NCBI GenBank assembly: GCA_963772815.1
Contig: CAVYYV010000007.1
Location: forward strand, 1-64,000
Direction of reading: 5' to 3'
DNA length: 64,000 bases
DNA from: DATFFO01 sp963772815
Lineage (GTDB): Bacteria; Actinomycetota; Acidimicrobiia; Spongiisociales; ZC4RG35
Part shown: piece by piece, positions 34,700-43,946 of the stretch
How the letters are laid out: each line of letters starts with the position of its first letter
Position numbering within the stretch: position 1 is the stretch's first letter
The notes under the pieces: generated by a model
What the model was told of the DNA's origin: nothing
Databases searched by the model: none
The model's input: the letters and a program-made list of their open reading frames with translations, nothing else
Translations under genes and position numbers: made by a program

Positions 34700-35440
34700 T
34701 CAGCCCAGTTCCAGCTCCGTGGCGGGCGGAAGGGTCTGGAGGAAGAACTGGATCAGCCGGCTCTCGGCGTCGGCGGCCGCATCGGCGTCGTACTCATCTC
34801 GATTGATATTCATGAACCCGTGGTGGGCCCCTTCGTACAGGAGCCACTGGCCCGACTCGTTGCGATGCTGGGCCTCGTCCACCGTGCCGGTGTCGATCAA
34901 GGTGTCCTCGGCGGCGTAGATCCCCATCACGGGGACTGCGAGGTGATCCAACAGGTCGGCCACGTGGATGTCTCGCTCCTGGTCACCGGTCAGGGGTGTG
35001 TAGCACACTGCCAGAGAACGGGCCCAGGATCGGTTGGCTGCCTGGGCCATGGCGAAGCGACCACCGACGTCCAGTCCCAGCAAACCCACCGCGCCGGCGT
35101 GTGCCCAGTCGACGTCATCGCTGACCAGGAACTCGTGCAACTCGTCCAGGTCGGTGATCGCCCTCCGGTCGGACAGGGCGGCGTAGTCGTCGAGCGGATC
35201 ACCTGTGCTCTGGCGATACAGCTCCATACAAACCGCGGCGAGGCCATGGCGGGCGAGGCGGCGGCACAGATCTTTCTCGTGTGAGGTGAGGCCGTCGATG
35301 TCGGGAGTGACTATCACCACCGGAAAACGCCCCGCCTTGTCGGGACGAGCCAGGTAGCCCGGCCGGTACCCGGCGCCCACTGGGAAGCCGAAGCGCCCGT
35401 ACATGATCGAGTATGTGCCCTCGTGCTCGAGGACCGCCAC
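34700..35440 (-). CDS. Dienelactone-hydrolase-family protein with Asp in the nucleophile position
   Basis: A 246-residue alpha/beta-hydrolase from a GTG start. The fold markers GRFPVVIVTPDIDGL, the acid Asp region GIYAAEDTLID and the catalytic His in GAHHGFMN match dienelactone hydrolases. The nucleophile elbow, normally GxCxGG, reads GLDVGG: Asp replaces the catalytic Cys. Asp nucleophiles occur in haloalkane dehalogenases and epoxide hydrolases, so the change could mean a different chemistry or loss of activity. The neighbours (birA and an LCP gene) do not point to an aromatic-degradation pathway. Confidence 0.78.
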   Translation of the reverse strand: MAVLEHEGTYSIMYGRFGFPVGAGYRPGYLARPDKAGRFPVVIVTPDIDGLTSHEKDLCRRLARHGLAAVCMELYRQSTGDPLDDYAALSDRRAITDLDELHEFLVSDDVDWAHAGAVGLLGLDVGGRFAMAQAANRSWARSLAVCYTPLTGDQERDIHVADLLDHLAVPVMGIYAAEDTLIDTGTVDEAQHRNESGQWLLYEGAHHGFMNINRDEYDADAAADAESRLIQFFLQTLPPATELELG

Positions 35441-35556
35441 TGTCTGACCTCCGCTCGGTTGTTGGCTCCTGAGCAGGTTACCCGAACCGATCGAGGGCTC
35501 AGCTCAATGGCTCCTGCCAAATCTGACGGCGTGATAGCATTTTCCAGTCCCACGCC

Positions 35557-36855
35557 ATGTCCCGGCATTCTTCTTCCTCCTCCGCGCCTGCCCGCCGACG
35601 CCTGCCCAGATGGCTCAAGATCACGGTCATCTCGCTGCTGGTGCTGGCCAACCTCGTCGTGCTCGGCGTCTGGTGGACCGTGCACAGCGCCGACAAGGCC
35701 TTCCGTGACAACGCCCTCGTGCGCGAGGACGTCGTCCAGGAGCTGGCCGTCGTCCCCAACGATTCGACCGACCCCCTCTATGTTCTCCTGATCGGCACCG
35801 ACAGCCGGGCCGGCGTGGACACGTCGGTCTTCGGGGACTTCAGCGGGGCGAGGGGAGATGTGATCATGATCGCCCGTCTCGACCCGGCCAAGGGCAAGGT
35901 GGCCTTGCTCAGCATCCCCCGTGACACCTACGTGCCCATCGAGGGGCACGGAGAGAACAAGATCAATGCTGCCTACGCTTACGGCGACGCACCATTGATG
36001 GTCAAGACCGTCCGTCAGGCTTTCGATATGCCCATCAATCACTATGTCGAGATCGATTTCGCCGGATTCCAGGACCTGGTCGATGAGCTGGGGGGAGTGG
36101 AGATGAGATTCTCCTATCCCGCTCGTGACCTCAAATCCAAGCTGGATGTCCCGGCCGGTGATGTGATGCTGACCGGGTTCCAGGCGCTCGCCTACGCCCG
36201 GAGCCGCCACTATCAGGAGCAGCGGAATGGAAGCTGGCGAAGCGTCGATGCCTCCGACATCGGGCGCACGGCTCGCCAGCAGCAGCTGGTGCTCGCCATA
36301 CTCGATCGTCTCAAGCGGCCCTCCACTCTCACTGCCACGGGATCGGTGGTGGCATCCGTGGCCCGCCATATGACCGTCGATGCCGCCCTGGCAGACTCCT
36401 CCCTGGCCCAGCTCGCCTTCAACATGCGCGACGTGGGCGTAACCGACATCGAGACCGCCACCCTTCCCACCGTGGGTGCCAGGCGGGGAACGGCCTCCGT
36501 GCAGCTGATAGATCACGCCGCCGCCGACCCGATGGTGGCCGCCTTCCAGTCCGGCGAGCCCATGGACACCACCCAGGCGGGCGGTATCGTGACCGTCGAT
36601 GTGCTGAACGGGAATGGGGTGGCCGGCAATGCTGGCTCGTGGGCGGACCGGCTCACGTCGGCCGGTTATGTTGTCAAGAGCGTGGCGGACGCCGACCATC
36701 AGGTGACGATCACCGAGGTTGTCGTGGCTGCTCCCGATCCGGCCGCCGACGATCTCGTCGCCCAGCTCGGATTCGGGCAGGTGACGATCGGCCAGCTTCC
36801 CGCCGGGGTGGATGCCGTCGTGATCCTGGGCGAAGACGCGGTGCCCCTCTCGTGA
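35557..36855 (+). CDS. LytR-CpsA-Psr (LCP) cell-wall glycopolymer ligase with LytR_C domain
   Basis: A 432-residue membrane-anchored protein with a basic N-terminus and one helix (ITVISLLVLANLVVLGVWW, about 23-41). The LCP domain follows: VLLIGTDSRAG, GDVIMIARLDPAKGKVALLSIPRDTYV, KINAAYAYG, YVEIDFAGFQDLVDELGGV, ALAYARSRH and GRTARQQQLVLAIL, including the Arg and Asp residues that contact the pyrophosphate of lipid-linked glycan. A C-terminal LytR_C domain (about 330-430) starts at VTVDVLNGNGVAG. LCP proteins transfer polysaccharide from undecaprenyl pyrophosphate to peptidoglycan. Here it lies 28 bp before UDP-glucose dehydrogenase, so it may attach a uronic-acid-containing polymer. A TAGCAT at 35535 may be its -10. 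Confidence 0.92.
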   Translation: MSRHSSSSSAPARRRLPRWLKITVISLLVLANLVVLGVWWTVHSADKAFRDNALVREDVVQELAVVPNDSTDPLYVLLIGTDSRAGVDTSVFGDFSGARGDVIMIARLDPAKGKVALLSIPRDTYVPIEGHGENKINAAYAYGDAPLMVKTVRQAFDMPINHYVEIDFAGFQDLVDELGGVEMRFSYPARDLKSKLDVPAGDVMLTGFQALAYARSRHYQEQRNGSWRSVDASDIGRTARQQQLVLAILDRLKRPSTLTATGSVVASVARHMTVDAALADSSLAQLAFNMRDVGVTDIETATLPTVGARRGTASVQLIDHAAADPMVAAFQSGEPMDTTQAGGIVTVDVLNGNGVAGNAGSWADRLTSAGYVVKSVADADHQVTITEVVVAAPDPAADDLVAQLGFGQVTIGQLPAGVDAVVILGEDAVPLS

Positions 36856-36883
36856 GCGTCATGTCGACGAGGAGAGAGATCTG

Positions 36884-38158
36884 ATGGAGATAGCAATCAT
36901 TGGAGCAGGCTATGTGGGCCTCGTCACCGCCGCCGGCCTGGCGCATCTTGGTCACAGGGTGCGGCTGGCGGAGAAGTCGCTCGAACGGGTGGCGGCGCTG
37001 GAGGAGGGAAAGGTCCCGATCTTCGAAGAAGGGCTGGAGGACCTCCTGGACGAGGGTCGCGCCTCGGGCCGTCTCACCTTCCACACCGACAATGTGGCCG
37101 CCGCCGAAGCGGCCCGATTCATCTTCCTCTGCCTGCCGACCCCGCCCGGGCCCGACGGTCGGGCCGACCTGACCTTCGTGGAGGGAGTGCTCGAACAGTT
37201 GGCGGGGGTGGTCTCCGAGGATGCCGTGTTCGTGGTCAAGTCGACCGTCCCTCCCGGCTCCGTCAAGCGCTTCGCTCGCCGTCTCGCCGAGCTGGGGAGC
37301 CCGGCCCAGGTGGCCTCGCATCCCGAGTTCCTGCGCGAGGGGCGGGCCGTGGCCGACTTCCTTCAGCCCGATCGCATCGTCGTGGGCTCCTTCAAACCGG
37401 ATATCTCGGCCGCCGTCGTCGGTCTGTACGACGGGGTGGGATCCGATGCTGTGGTGACCGATCCCACCTCGGCGGAGATGATCAAGTACGCCTCCAACAG
37501 CTACCTGGCGGCACGTCTCACGTTCGTGAACACCCTGTCGAATCTATGTGAGGCGGTGGGTGCCGACATCACCCACGTCATCGACGGGATGGGCCGGGAC
37601 CATCGCATCGGCCCTCACTTCCTCAAGCCCGGTCCCGGTTACGGGGGGTCGTGCTTCCCCAAGGACACCGAGGCGTTGATCGCGGTGGCCGAGGACGCCG
37701 GCTACGACTTCAGGTTGCTGAAGTCGGTCATCGACGCGGACGCCAACCAGAGGGAGAGGGTGGTGGAAAAGATTCGCCAGGCTGCCGGAGGCGGCCTACG
37801 CGGCCGGCGCATCGCCATGTGGGGGCTGGCCTTCAAGGCGGGCACCGACGACGTGCGCGAATCACCCGCCTTGCGCGTGGCCCGCTCCCTGATAGCCGAG
37901 GGAGCCGAGGTCGTGGTCTACGACCCGGAGGCCAGCTCGAGCGAGGTCGAGTCGGCACCCACCGCTATGGAAGCGGTTCGGGACGCCGATGTGTTGGTAG
38001 TGGCCACCGAATGGCCCCAGTTCGTCGAGGTGGACCTGGACCAGGTGCGCAAGGTCATGAAGGGCCACCGCATCGTGGACACCCGCAACCTTCTCGACCC
38101 AGCCGCGGTCCGTTCGGTCGGGTTCGACTACGTGGGAATGGGGCGGCCTCTGGCTTGA
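36884..38158 (+). CDS. ugd: UDP-glucose 6-dehydrogenase
   Basis: A 424-residue NAD-dependent enzyme from ATG 36884 with GGAGAGAG upstream. The NAD motif IAIIGAGYVGLVTAAGLAHLGH, the STVPPGS segment, the substrate lysine region AEMIKYASNSYLAARLTFVN and the catalytic Cys in GYGGSCFPKDTEAL are intact. FKAGTDDVRESPALRV is the cofactor-binding C-domain signature. It makes UDP-glucuronate for surface polysaccharide. It is distinct from the WecC/WbpA-type enzyme at 14302, so the cell probably uses two uronic acids. It is convergent with cofE, and the two stop codons lie in one hairpin. Confidence 0.93.
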   Translation: MEIAIIGAGYVGLVTAAGLAHLGHRVRLAEKSLERVAALEEGKVPIFEEGLEDLLDEGRASGRLTFHTDNVAAAEAARFIFLCLPTPPGPDGRADLTFVEGVLEQLAGVVSEDAVFVVKSTVPPGSVKRFARRLAELGSPAQVASHPEFLREGRAVADFLQPDRIVVGSFKPDISAAVVGLYDGVGSDAVVTDPTSAEMIKYASNSYLAARLTFVNTLSNLCEAVGADITHVIDGMGRDHRIGPHFLKPGPGYGGSCFPKDTEALIAVAEDAGYDFRLLKSVIDADANQRERVVEKIRQAAGGGLRGRRIAMWGLAFKAGTDDVRESPALRVARSLIAEGAEVVVYDPEASSSEVESAPTAMEAVRDADVLVVATEWPQFVEVDLDQVRKVMKGHRIVDTRNLLDPAAVRSVGFDYVGMGRPLA

Positions 38159-38183
38159 GCCGACGGCCCGACGGGGCGGCTCA
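38156..38183. terminator. Bidirectional hairpin formed by two convergent stop codons
   Basis: TGAGCCG (38156-38162) pairs with CGGCTCA (38177-38183) around a 14-base loop. The left arm begins with the stop of ugd and the right arm is the stop of cofE read from the other strand. It has no T-run, so it may stall transcription rather than act as a textbook terminator. Confidence 0.5.
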
Positions 38184-38882
38184 GCGGAACAGGTCTTCCT
38201 CGGGCGGCCGGACGACGTCTTCACGGACGGAGCCGCCGGTCCCCACCGGGTTCATCCCCCGCACCAGCGCGGCGCAGATTCCGTCCGCCTTGCCCATCAC
38301 TAGGTCGGCGGCGGCGGCGGCCTCGTCGGCTTGGTTCACCTCGGTCACATCCAGTACCCGGCCAAACGAGTCCGTCGAGCCCCTCAGGTCGTGGATGGGC
38401 GACATCCCGGCCACGCCGATGGCCACGTCCACCAGGCCCCTCCGCCAGGGACGGCCGAAGGTGTCGCTGATGATCACGGCCGGTCTGACCCCCAGCTCGG
38501 CCCCGATTCGATCCCGTATCCTCCGGGCGGAGCGGTCGGGGTCCTCGGGGAGCAGGACTGCCGTCCCTGGGAGGGCGTTGGAGCGATCCACGCCGGCATT
38601 GGCGCAGACGAAGCCGTGTCGGGTCTCGGCTATGACCAGGTTGCCTCGTCGCCGGATCACCCGAACCGCTTCTCTCTCGACCAGCGGGCGATGCGCGTCC
38701 GGCCCGTCATCTTCGAGTTCGACCACTGCCCCTTCGGACTTCGACACCACCTTGTGGGTGACCACCAGGACGTCGTCGGGCATGGGGCTCAGAGGAGCCA
38801 GTGCCTTGGCCAGAAGGCCGGCCAGGTCGTCGCCGGGGGCCACCTCCCCGATGCCCGTGAGCGGCTCGACGACCAGGGTCAC
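38181..38882 (-). CDS. cofE: Coenzyme F420-0:L-glutamate ligase
   Basis: The GTG at 38882 overlaps the cofD stop by four bases (GTGA) and gives about 233 residues. The CofE fold is recognisable: EVAPGDDLAGLLAKALAP, DVLVVTHKVVSKSEGAVVEL, NLVIAETRHGFVCANAGVDRSN, LGVRPAVIISDTFGRPWRRG and DVAIGVAGMSPIHDLRG. It adds gamma-linked glutamates to F420-0 using GTP. Actinobacterial FbiB usually carries an extra C-terminal FMN domain that makes dehydro-F420-0. Here only the CofE domain is present, as in archaea, so the reductive step must be encoded elsewhere or differ. Confidence 0.9.
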   Translation of the reverse strand: MTLVVEPLTGIGEVAPGDDLAGLLAKALAPLSPMPDDVLVVTHKVVSKSEGAVVELEDDGPDAHRPLVEREAVRVIRRRGNLVIAETRHGFVCANAGVDRSNALPGTAVLLPEDPDRSARRIRDRIGAELGVRPAVIISDTFGRPWRRGLVDVAIGVAGMSPIHDLRGSTDSFGRVLDVTEVNQADEAAAAADLVMGKADGICAALVRGMNPVGTGGSVREDVVRPPEEDLFR

Positions 38883-39790
38883 GCCCACACCAGCTTGTTG
38901 GCGAGGGTCCGGGCGGCCTCGAGGTGGCCGATGTGGGTGCTCAACAGGCGAATCGCCACTCCGGTCTCGATCCGCTCGACGTCTCCGGCGTCGGCCAGGT
39001 CGATGACGAGCTCGTCGATCAGGCCGACGTAGGCGGCCAGAATGCCCTCGGTTCCTTCCGGCAGGCCGATGCCGCGCATCACCCTGTCGGCCGGGCCCTT
39101 CAGCGGGCGTCCCCCGAACAGCGGGCTGACCGCAACCACCCGTCGGGCGGATTCGACTGCCTCCGCCACACCGGGGACTGCCAGGATGGGCCAGACGGAA
39201 AGAGGTGGATTGGAGGGGCAGATGACGACCAGATCAGCATCGTCGATGGCGTCGATCACACCGGGCGCCGCTTCAGCCATGGTCGCTCCCGAAAATCGCA
39301 AATCGTCGATCTCCGACTGATGGCGTCGGTCGACGAAGTAGGTCTGGAACGAGATCCAGCCTTCGGAAGGAAGGGAGACCTCGGTCCGAATAGGGTCGTC
39401 GCTGACCGGCAGGATGGTCGCCCCCACGCCGAACACCGCCGCCTGCGCCGTCGTGACCTGGCTCAGAGTCCATCCCTGGCCCAAACGCATGGTGCGGAAC
39501 AGGTTGGTGGCCAGGTCGCCGTCGCCGATGCGGAACCAGGTGTCGATGGGAAACTTCTCCAATGCCTCCATGACGGAATGCGTATCGCTCCCCAGGCCCC
39601 AGCCCTGAGGCCCCTCCACGCCGGCCAGCGTGTAGATGACGGTGTCGATGTCGGGGGAGACATGCAGGCCGTAGATGACCTCGTCGTCCCCGACGTTGAC
39701 GATTCCCGTGAGCTGGCAGTCGTCGAGGGCGGCCAATCCTCGCATCATGCGCGCTCCACCGACACCCCCGGACAAGGCAGTTACCTTCAC
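38879..39790 (-). CDS. cofD: 2-phospho-L-lactate (or PEP) transferase of F420 synthesis
   Basis: The GTG at 39790 (VKVTALSGGVGGARMMRGLAAL) gives 303 residues. The CofD/FbiA signature SGGVGGARMMRGL, NVGDDEVIYGLHVSPDIDTVIYTLAG and VICPSNPPLSVWPILAV are clear. It joins Fo and a phospho-three-carbon acid, donated as a guanylyl derivative, to form F420-0 or its dehydro form. It is coupled to cofE by overlap and divergent from a large glycosyltransferase gene. The order cofD-cofE next to cell-wall mannose genes resembles mycobacterial fbiA-fbiB. Confidence 0.92.
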   Translation of the reverse strand: MKVTALSGGVGGARMMRGLAALDDCQLTGIVNVGDDEVIYGLHVSPDIDTVIYTLAGVEGPQGWGLGSDTHSVMEALEKFPIDTWFRIGDGDLATNLFRTMRLGQGWTLSQVTTAQAAVFGVGATILPVSDDPIRTEVSLPSEGWISFQTYFVDRRHQSEIDDLRFSGATMAEAAPGVIDAIDDADLVVICPSNPPLSVWPILAVPGVAEAVESARRVVAVSPLFGGRPLKGPADRVMRGIGLPEGTEGILAAYVGLIDELVIDLADAGDVERIETGVAIRLLSTHIGHLEAARTLANKLVWA

Positions 39791-39888
39791 TGTTGCTCCC
39801 GACGCTCGCCGCCGCCTGCCCTCGCCGTGGTCGCCCGCGGCGGGATCGGACGGGAAGAGATTGCCATAGATGTGCCTTTCGTTCCACA

Positions 39889-42666
39889 ATGGCTGCCCGC
39901 ATGACCGACGCCCTGTTCGCGGAACGCGCCGCTCACCTCGACCCGGCCCAGACCGACGACACCCCTGCCCACAGTGGCCAGGTGTCGGTGGCCGTCGCCG
40001 TCAACGTGGTGGCAGGCGTGGATCCCCAGCCCACACTCGAGGCCGTGGCCCGCCAGGCCTACCCGGCCGCGTCGGTGACTCTGGTGGGAGAAGACGATTC
40101 GGGAGTTCCTTCCGGCCTGGTCATGAGCGCCGACCTGGAGGAGGTGGTTGCCTCGCTCTCGCCGGACATCGACTACGTGTGGATTCTGCACGGAGACGCC
40201 GAGCCCCGGCCCGACGCCCTCACCGCGCTCGTGGACGAGGCCGAGCGTTACGAGGCCTCGCTGACGGGCTCGAAGCTGCTGGTAGCGGGCACGCGTGACA
40301 CCCTGGAGGGCGTCGGTTCGGCGACCGACATCTTCGGTGAGCCCTACAGCGGCCTCGATGAGGGGGAGGTCGATCTGGAACAGTACGACGTGGTGCGTGA
40401 CGTGGCTTTCGTCTCTTCCGTCTCGATGTTGGTTCGACGGGATCTGCTGCGCGGGCTGCAGGGCCTCGACTCGGTCCTGGCCCCGGTGGCTGCCGGTCTC
40501 GACCTCAGTCAGCGGGTCCGGATCGCCGGAGGGCGGGTCATGGTCGTGCCCTCGTCAGAGGTGTTCCATCATCGTCGCTGCGGCCGGGGCGACGGCGGTT
40601 GGCGGGAGCAGGCGGGCAGGTTGCGGGCCATGCTCAAGGTGTACACGCCGGTGACCTTGGCCTGGATGATCCCGTTCGCCTTCGTCGTCGGGGCGCTGGA
40701 CTCGCTCGGGAGCCTCCTGCAGGGCCGCTGGCGCCTCGGGCCCCGATATTTGGCGGCCTGGGCGTGGAATCTGGCGCGCCTTCCCTCCACCCTCAAGTCC
40801 CGCCGGTCGGTTACTCGGATTCGCCAGGTGAGGGACGAAGAGCTCTTCCGTTACCAGGTGAGGGGATCGGTCCGGCTCCGCCAGCTCGGATCGGAGCTGT
40901 CGGAGAAGGCGCTGGCCGCTTTCGACGACGAGACGGCCCTCACCAGACGGGCGAGCCAGATCTGGAACGCGGCCGGGGCCTGGGGCCTGGTCGTTGCCGT
41001 GGTGGTGGTTCTGGTTGGAGTCCGGTCGGTCTTCCTGGGGCCGCTACCGACAGTTGGCCACTCGGTTCCCCTTCTGGCGGACGCCCGAACTGCGCTGGCG
41101 CGGTTCCTCGGTGGCTGGAACTCGGCGGGGCTGGGAAGCGACGCTCCCGTGCATCCCGCAACCGGTCTCTTGGCCTTGATACAGCTTGTCCTACTGAACA
41201 AGGCCCAGCTCGCCCGGTCCGTCGTCACCGTGATCGCCTTCGGGTCCGCCGTCATGGGCACAGCCCGCCTGGCGGCAAGACTGCGGATCGGGGGACCGGG
41301 CGCCTACCTGGGAGGAGTGGCGGCCGTATTCGGGCCGGCGGCTGCCTTGCTCGCGGGCGGCGGCCGCTGGCCTGCCCTGCTGGCGATCGGCGTCCTTCCA
41401 TGGGCGCTGTCGACCGTCGTGGGAGACAGGCGGGAGGGCCGGTTGCAGAGGCTGGCCGATATTTCCCGCACGACCCTGGCCGTGGGCCTGGTGTCGATGC
41501 TCGTGCCGGCCCTCGCCGTGGTACCCCTGCTGTTCGCGGTTGGGGTCCGGCTGATCGGCCGTTTCAAGGTGCGTCTCCTGGCGGCCCTGGTCGGCACCGT
41601 CGGCTCTTTGGCCGCGCTGCCGTTCCTGCTGGCCCGTCTCGGCCAACTCGTTGGAGGGGTGCCTCTGGCGGTCGACGTTCACCCGGTGGCCCTCTTGGTG
41701 ATGGTCATTGTGGTCCTGGCCGGGATGGTGGCGGGCTCCTGGCGGGCCTCGGCCCTGGCAGGTGTGATGGTGTTCGGCGGACTGGCGGCGGCCCGGGTGA
41801 CCGGCCCGGACGCCCAGGTGGCGCTGCTTGTCATCGCCTCGGTGGGAATCGGGCTTGCTGTGTCGGCTGCCCTGAGACGGCGCGTGTCTCGCGATGCGGG
41901 TGCCTGGTTCGCGCTGCTGGCGGGGCTCGGATTGGTGGTGGTCTCCATGGCCGGCGTGGGTGGAGGCCGGGCAGGAATGCCCGGCGACCAGTGGGGTGAG
42001 CGTCTCGGCTTCGTCGCCTTGGGGCCAGACGGTGTCGAACGAGCCCTGCTCATCGCGGCCACGCCTGCGGAGTTGCCCGGCGAGTCCCGTCCGGGCCCCG
42101 GCTTTTGGTACCGGCTGATCGACTCCGAGGGGCCCACGCTCGATCAGGTCTACCTTTCTGATCCGGGCCAGGGCAATGCAGCCCTCAGGGAGGTGCTGGA
42201 CGGCATCTCTGCGGGCATCACCCTGCGTCCGGGCAGCCTCCTGGCGCCCTTTGGCGTCAGGTGGGTGGTGGCCGTCGACGAGGCGGCCGTGGACCTGGGT
42301 CCCGCCTTCCAAGCCCAGGTCGATCTGCAGCCGCTGCCGCTGGCTGAGGGCCTGGTGGTATACGACAACCAGGTTTCCGGCTCCGTGGCGCAGGCCGGAG
42401 ACGGCACGGTGTGGAAGCGCCAGGGGACTGGCTTCACCGGGCCTGCCACCGGCGGTCGGATCAGGCTGGCGTTGCAGGGAGACGGGCGCTGGGGACCGGA
42501 CTGGCGCTCGTCCGACTGGGCCGGCACGGTGTCGGGGTCGGAAGGCGTGGCTCGTTTCTCAGGAGTTGCCGCCACGCGGGCCATGACGGGCGGCGGCCTG
42601 GCCCTGCTGGCTTTGGCGCTGGTGATGGGGATCTGGGGCCGACGGCTGCGACGGAGGGAGGCCTAG
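39889..42666 (+). CDS. Large membrane glycosyltransferase (GT2 domain fused to multi-TM region)
   Basis: From ATG 39889 (a second ATG is at 39901) the protein has about 925 residues. The first about 300 are a GT2-type domain: VSVAVAVNVVAG, IDYVWILHGDAEPRPDALTALV (DxD-like), FVSSVSMLVRRDLL and VVPSSEVFHHRRCG. About 12 to 14 membrane helices follow (residues 360-700), then an extracytoplasmic region and a last helix (GGLALLALALVMGIWGRRLRRR). Proteins of this layout sit beside DUF5719 and cofD in many actinobacteria and are thought to serve envelope glycans. The TAG stop shares its last base with the GTG of the DUF5719 gene, so the two are coupled. Confidence 0.78.
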   Translation: MAARMTDALFAERAAHLDPAQTDDTPAHSGQVSVAVAVNVVAGVDPQPTLEAVARQAYPAASVTLVGEDDSGVPSGLVMSADLEEVVASLSPDIDYVWILHGDAEPRPDALTALVDEAERYEASLTGSKLLVAGTRDTLEGVGSATDIFGEPYSGLDEGEVDLEQYDVVRDVAFVSSVSMLVRRDLLRGLQGLDSVLAPVAAGLDLSQRVRIAGGRVMVVPSSEVFHHRRCGRGDGGWREQAGRLRAMLKVYTPVTLAWMIPFAFVVGALDSLGSLLQGRWRLGPRYLAAWAWNLARLPSTLKSRRSVTRIRQVRDEELFRYQVRGSVRLRQLGSELSEKALAAFDDETALTRRASQIWNAAGAWGLVVAVVVVLVGVRSVFLGPLPTVGHSVPLLADARTALARFLGGWNSAGLGSDAPVHPATGLLALIQLVLLNKAQLARSVVTVIAFGSAVMGTARLAARLRIGGPGAYLGGVAAVFGPAAALLAGGGRWPALLAIGVLPWALSTVVGDRREGRLQRLADISRTTLAVGLVSMLVPALAVVPLLFAVGVRLIGRFKVRLLAALVGTVGSLAALPFLLARLGQLVGGVPLAVDVHPVALLVMVIVVLAGMVAGSWRASALAGVMVFGGLAAARVTGPDAQVALLVIASVGIGLAVSAALRRRVSRDAGAWFALLAGLGLVVVSMAGVGGGRAGMPGDQWGERLGFVALGPDGVERALLIAATPAELPGESRPGPGFWYRLIDSEGPTLDQVYLSDPGQGNAALREVLDGISAGITLRPGSLLAPFGVRWVVAVDEAAVDLGPAFQAQVDLQPLPLAEGLVVYDNQVSGSVAQAGDGTVWKRQGTGFTGPATGGRIRLALQGDGRWGPDWRSSDWAGTVSGSEGVARFSGVAATRAMTGGGLALLALALVMGIWGRRLRRREA

Positions 42667-43943
42667 TGAAGCTGGTGGCGCTCTTGGTGGTCGCCGCTCT
42701 AGCGGTGGCGGTGGCGCTCGCTCCCGCTCCGGCCCCGGGGTCGGCGGATCAGCCGGCGACACCCCAGCCGGCGCCGTTTGCGGTCTGCCCGGCATCAGAG
42801 GCAGCCAGGAGACAGACCGCGTTGGCCGTGGCCGGGGGCGGAGCCGGCACCGCCGAGGTGACCGTCTTTTCCGCCTCCGAGATCGAGGTGGAGAAACAGA
42901 TCGAAATCCCCGAGAGCGGGGCACTGTCTATGGTCGTCAATGATCTGACGGGTGTCGACCGTGCGCCTCTGCTGGTGGCTCTTCCCGATGCCTCAGCGGC
43001 CGCCGAGACCGTGCTCAGCGGTGACGGCCGGGCCGCTCTCACCTGTGACGCCGGCTCGGCCGAGACGGTTGCATTGCCCGGCGGGACCACCAAGGAAGGC
43101 GATGCCTTGGTGTTGATGTTGGCCAACCCGTTCGCCGGGTCCGCCACCGTCGATATCGGAGCTGCCAGCGAAGTGGGCACCGAGACCAATTCCGGGCTCG
43201 AAGGCATCGTCGTTCCGCCCCGGTCTCTCATCCCGGCCGACCTGGGTGCCTTGCTGCCCGGCCGCCAGATGCTCTCGGCCTGGGTGACCCCCGTAGCCGG
43301 CCGGGTGGTGGCGGCAGCGGTGCAGGGAAGCTCTGACGACGTAGGTGCCTTGCAGGGCCAGGTGCCCGGGCTGGATTGGTATCTGCCCGTCCTGCCCCTC
43401 GATGGAGTCGCCACCCGGCTCGTCCTCGTCAATCCGAGTCTGTCGGACGTCCCTTTCCAACTCGATGTCTATGGGGGGAGCCAGGGCCTTTACGAGGACG
43501 CCTATGAGGACACGGTGCCGGCTCGCGGCCAGATCAGCATCGATACGGCCGACCTTCTGGACGGACCGGGCGGGGTGAGGGTTCTGGCGGCGGGAGCGGT
43601 CGGGGTGGCGCTGCGTCTCGAGGGTGAAGCGGTCAGAGCCATCGTGGCCGGTGCTCCGGCGCCGGGCCCGGTGTGGGTCCTTCCCGGTGCCGGCCGTCTC
43701 GGCCCCACCAGCCTTCTGATCCTCAACCCCGGTGACGTGGACGTGTCGGCGCAGGTGATGAGGGCCAATGGATCCGAGACCCTCACCACGGTGGATGTCA
43801 TGGCGGGGACCATGACGAGGGTCGACTTCCCCGCCGACGACGTGGGCGCCCGCGTGGAGGCGGACGGGGACGTCGTCGTCGCTTGGATGACACGCAGCGA
43901 CGCGGGCCTGGCCGGCGACTCGGGGCGTGTCCCGCCTCCCTGA
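42666..43943 (+). CDS. Secreted DUF5719-family protein
   Basis: A 425-residue protein from the GTG at 42666, overlapping the upstream stop by one base. A signal peptide or anchor (LVALLVVAALAVAVALAP) precedes a region of beta-rich repeats: LLVALPDASAAAE, VLMLANPFAGSATVDI, TRLVLVNPSLSDVPFQLDVYG and TSLLILNPGDVDVSAQVM. The recurring L-x-NPxxxxxxVxV pattern is typical of DUF5719 proteins encoded next to this glycosyltransferase type in actinobacteria. It has no known biochemical function. It probably lies outside the membrane and works with the upstream transferase. Confidence 0.78.
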   Translation: MKLVALLVVAALAVAVALAPAPAPGSADQPATPQPAPFAVCPASEAARRQTALAVAGGGAGTAEVTVFSASEIEVEKQIEIPESGALSMVVNDLTGVDRAPLLVALPDASAAAETVLSGDGRAALTCDAGSAETVALPGGTTKEGDALVLMLANPFAGSATVDIGAASEVGTETNSGLEGIVVPPRSLIPADLGALLPGRQMLSAWVTPVAGRVVAAAVQGSSDDVGALQGQVPGLDWYLPVLPLDGVATRLVLVNPSLSDVPFQLDVYGGSQGLYEDAYEDTVPARGQISIDTADLLDGPGGVRVLAAGAVGVALRLEGEAVRAIVAGAPAPGPVWVLPGAGRLGPTSLLILNPGDVDVSAQVMRANGSETLTTVDVMAGTMTRVDFPADDVGARVEADGDVVVAWMTRSDAGLAGDSGRVPPP

Positions 43944-43946
43944 GTC

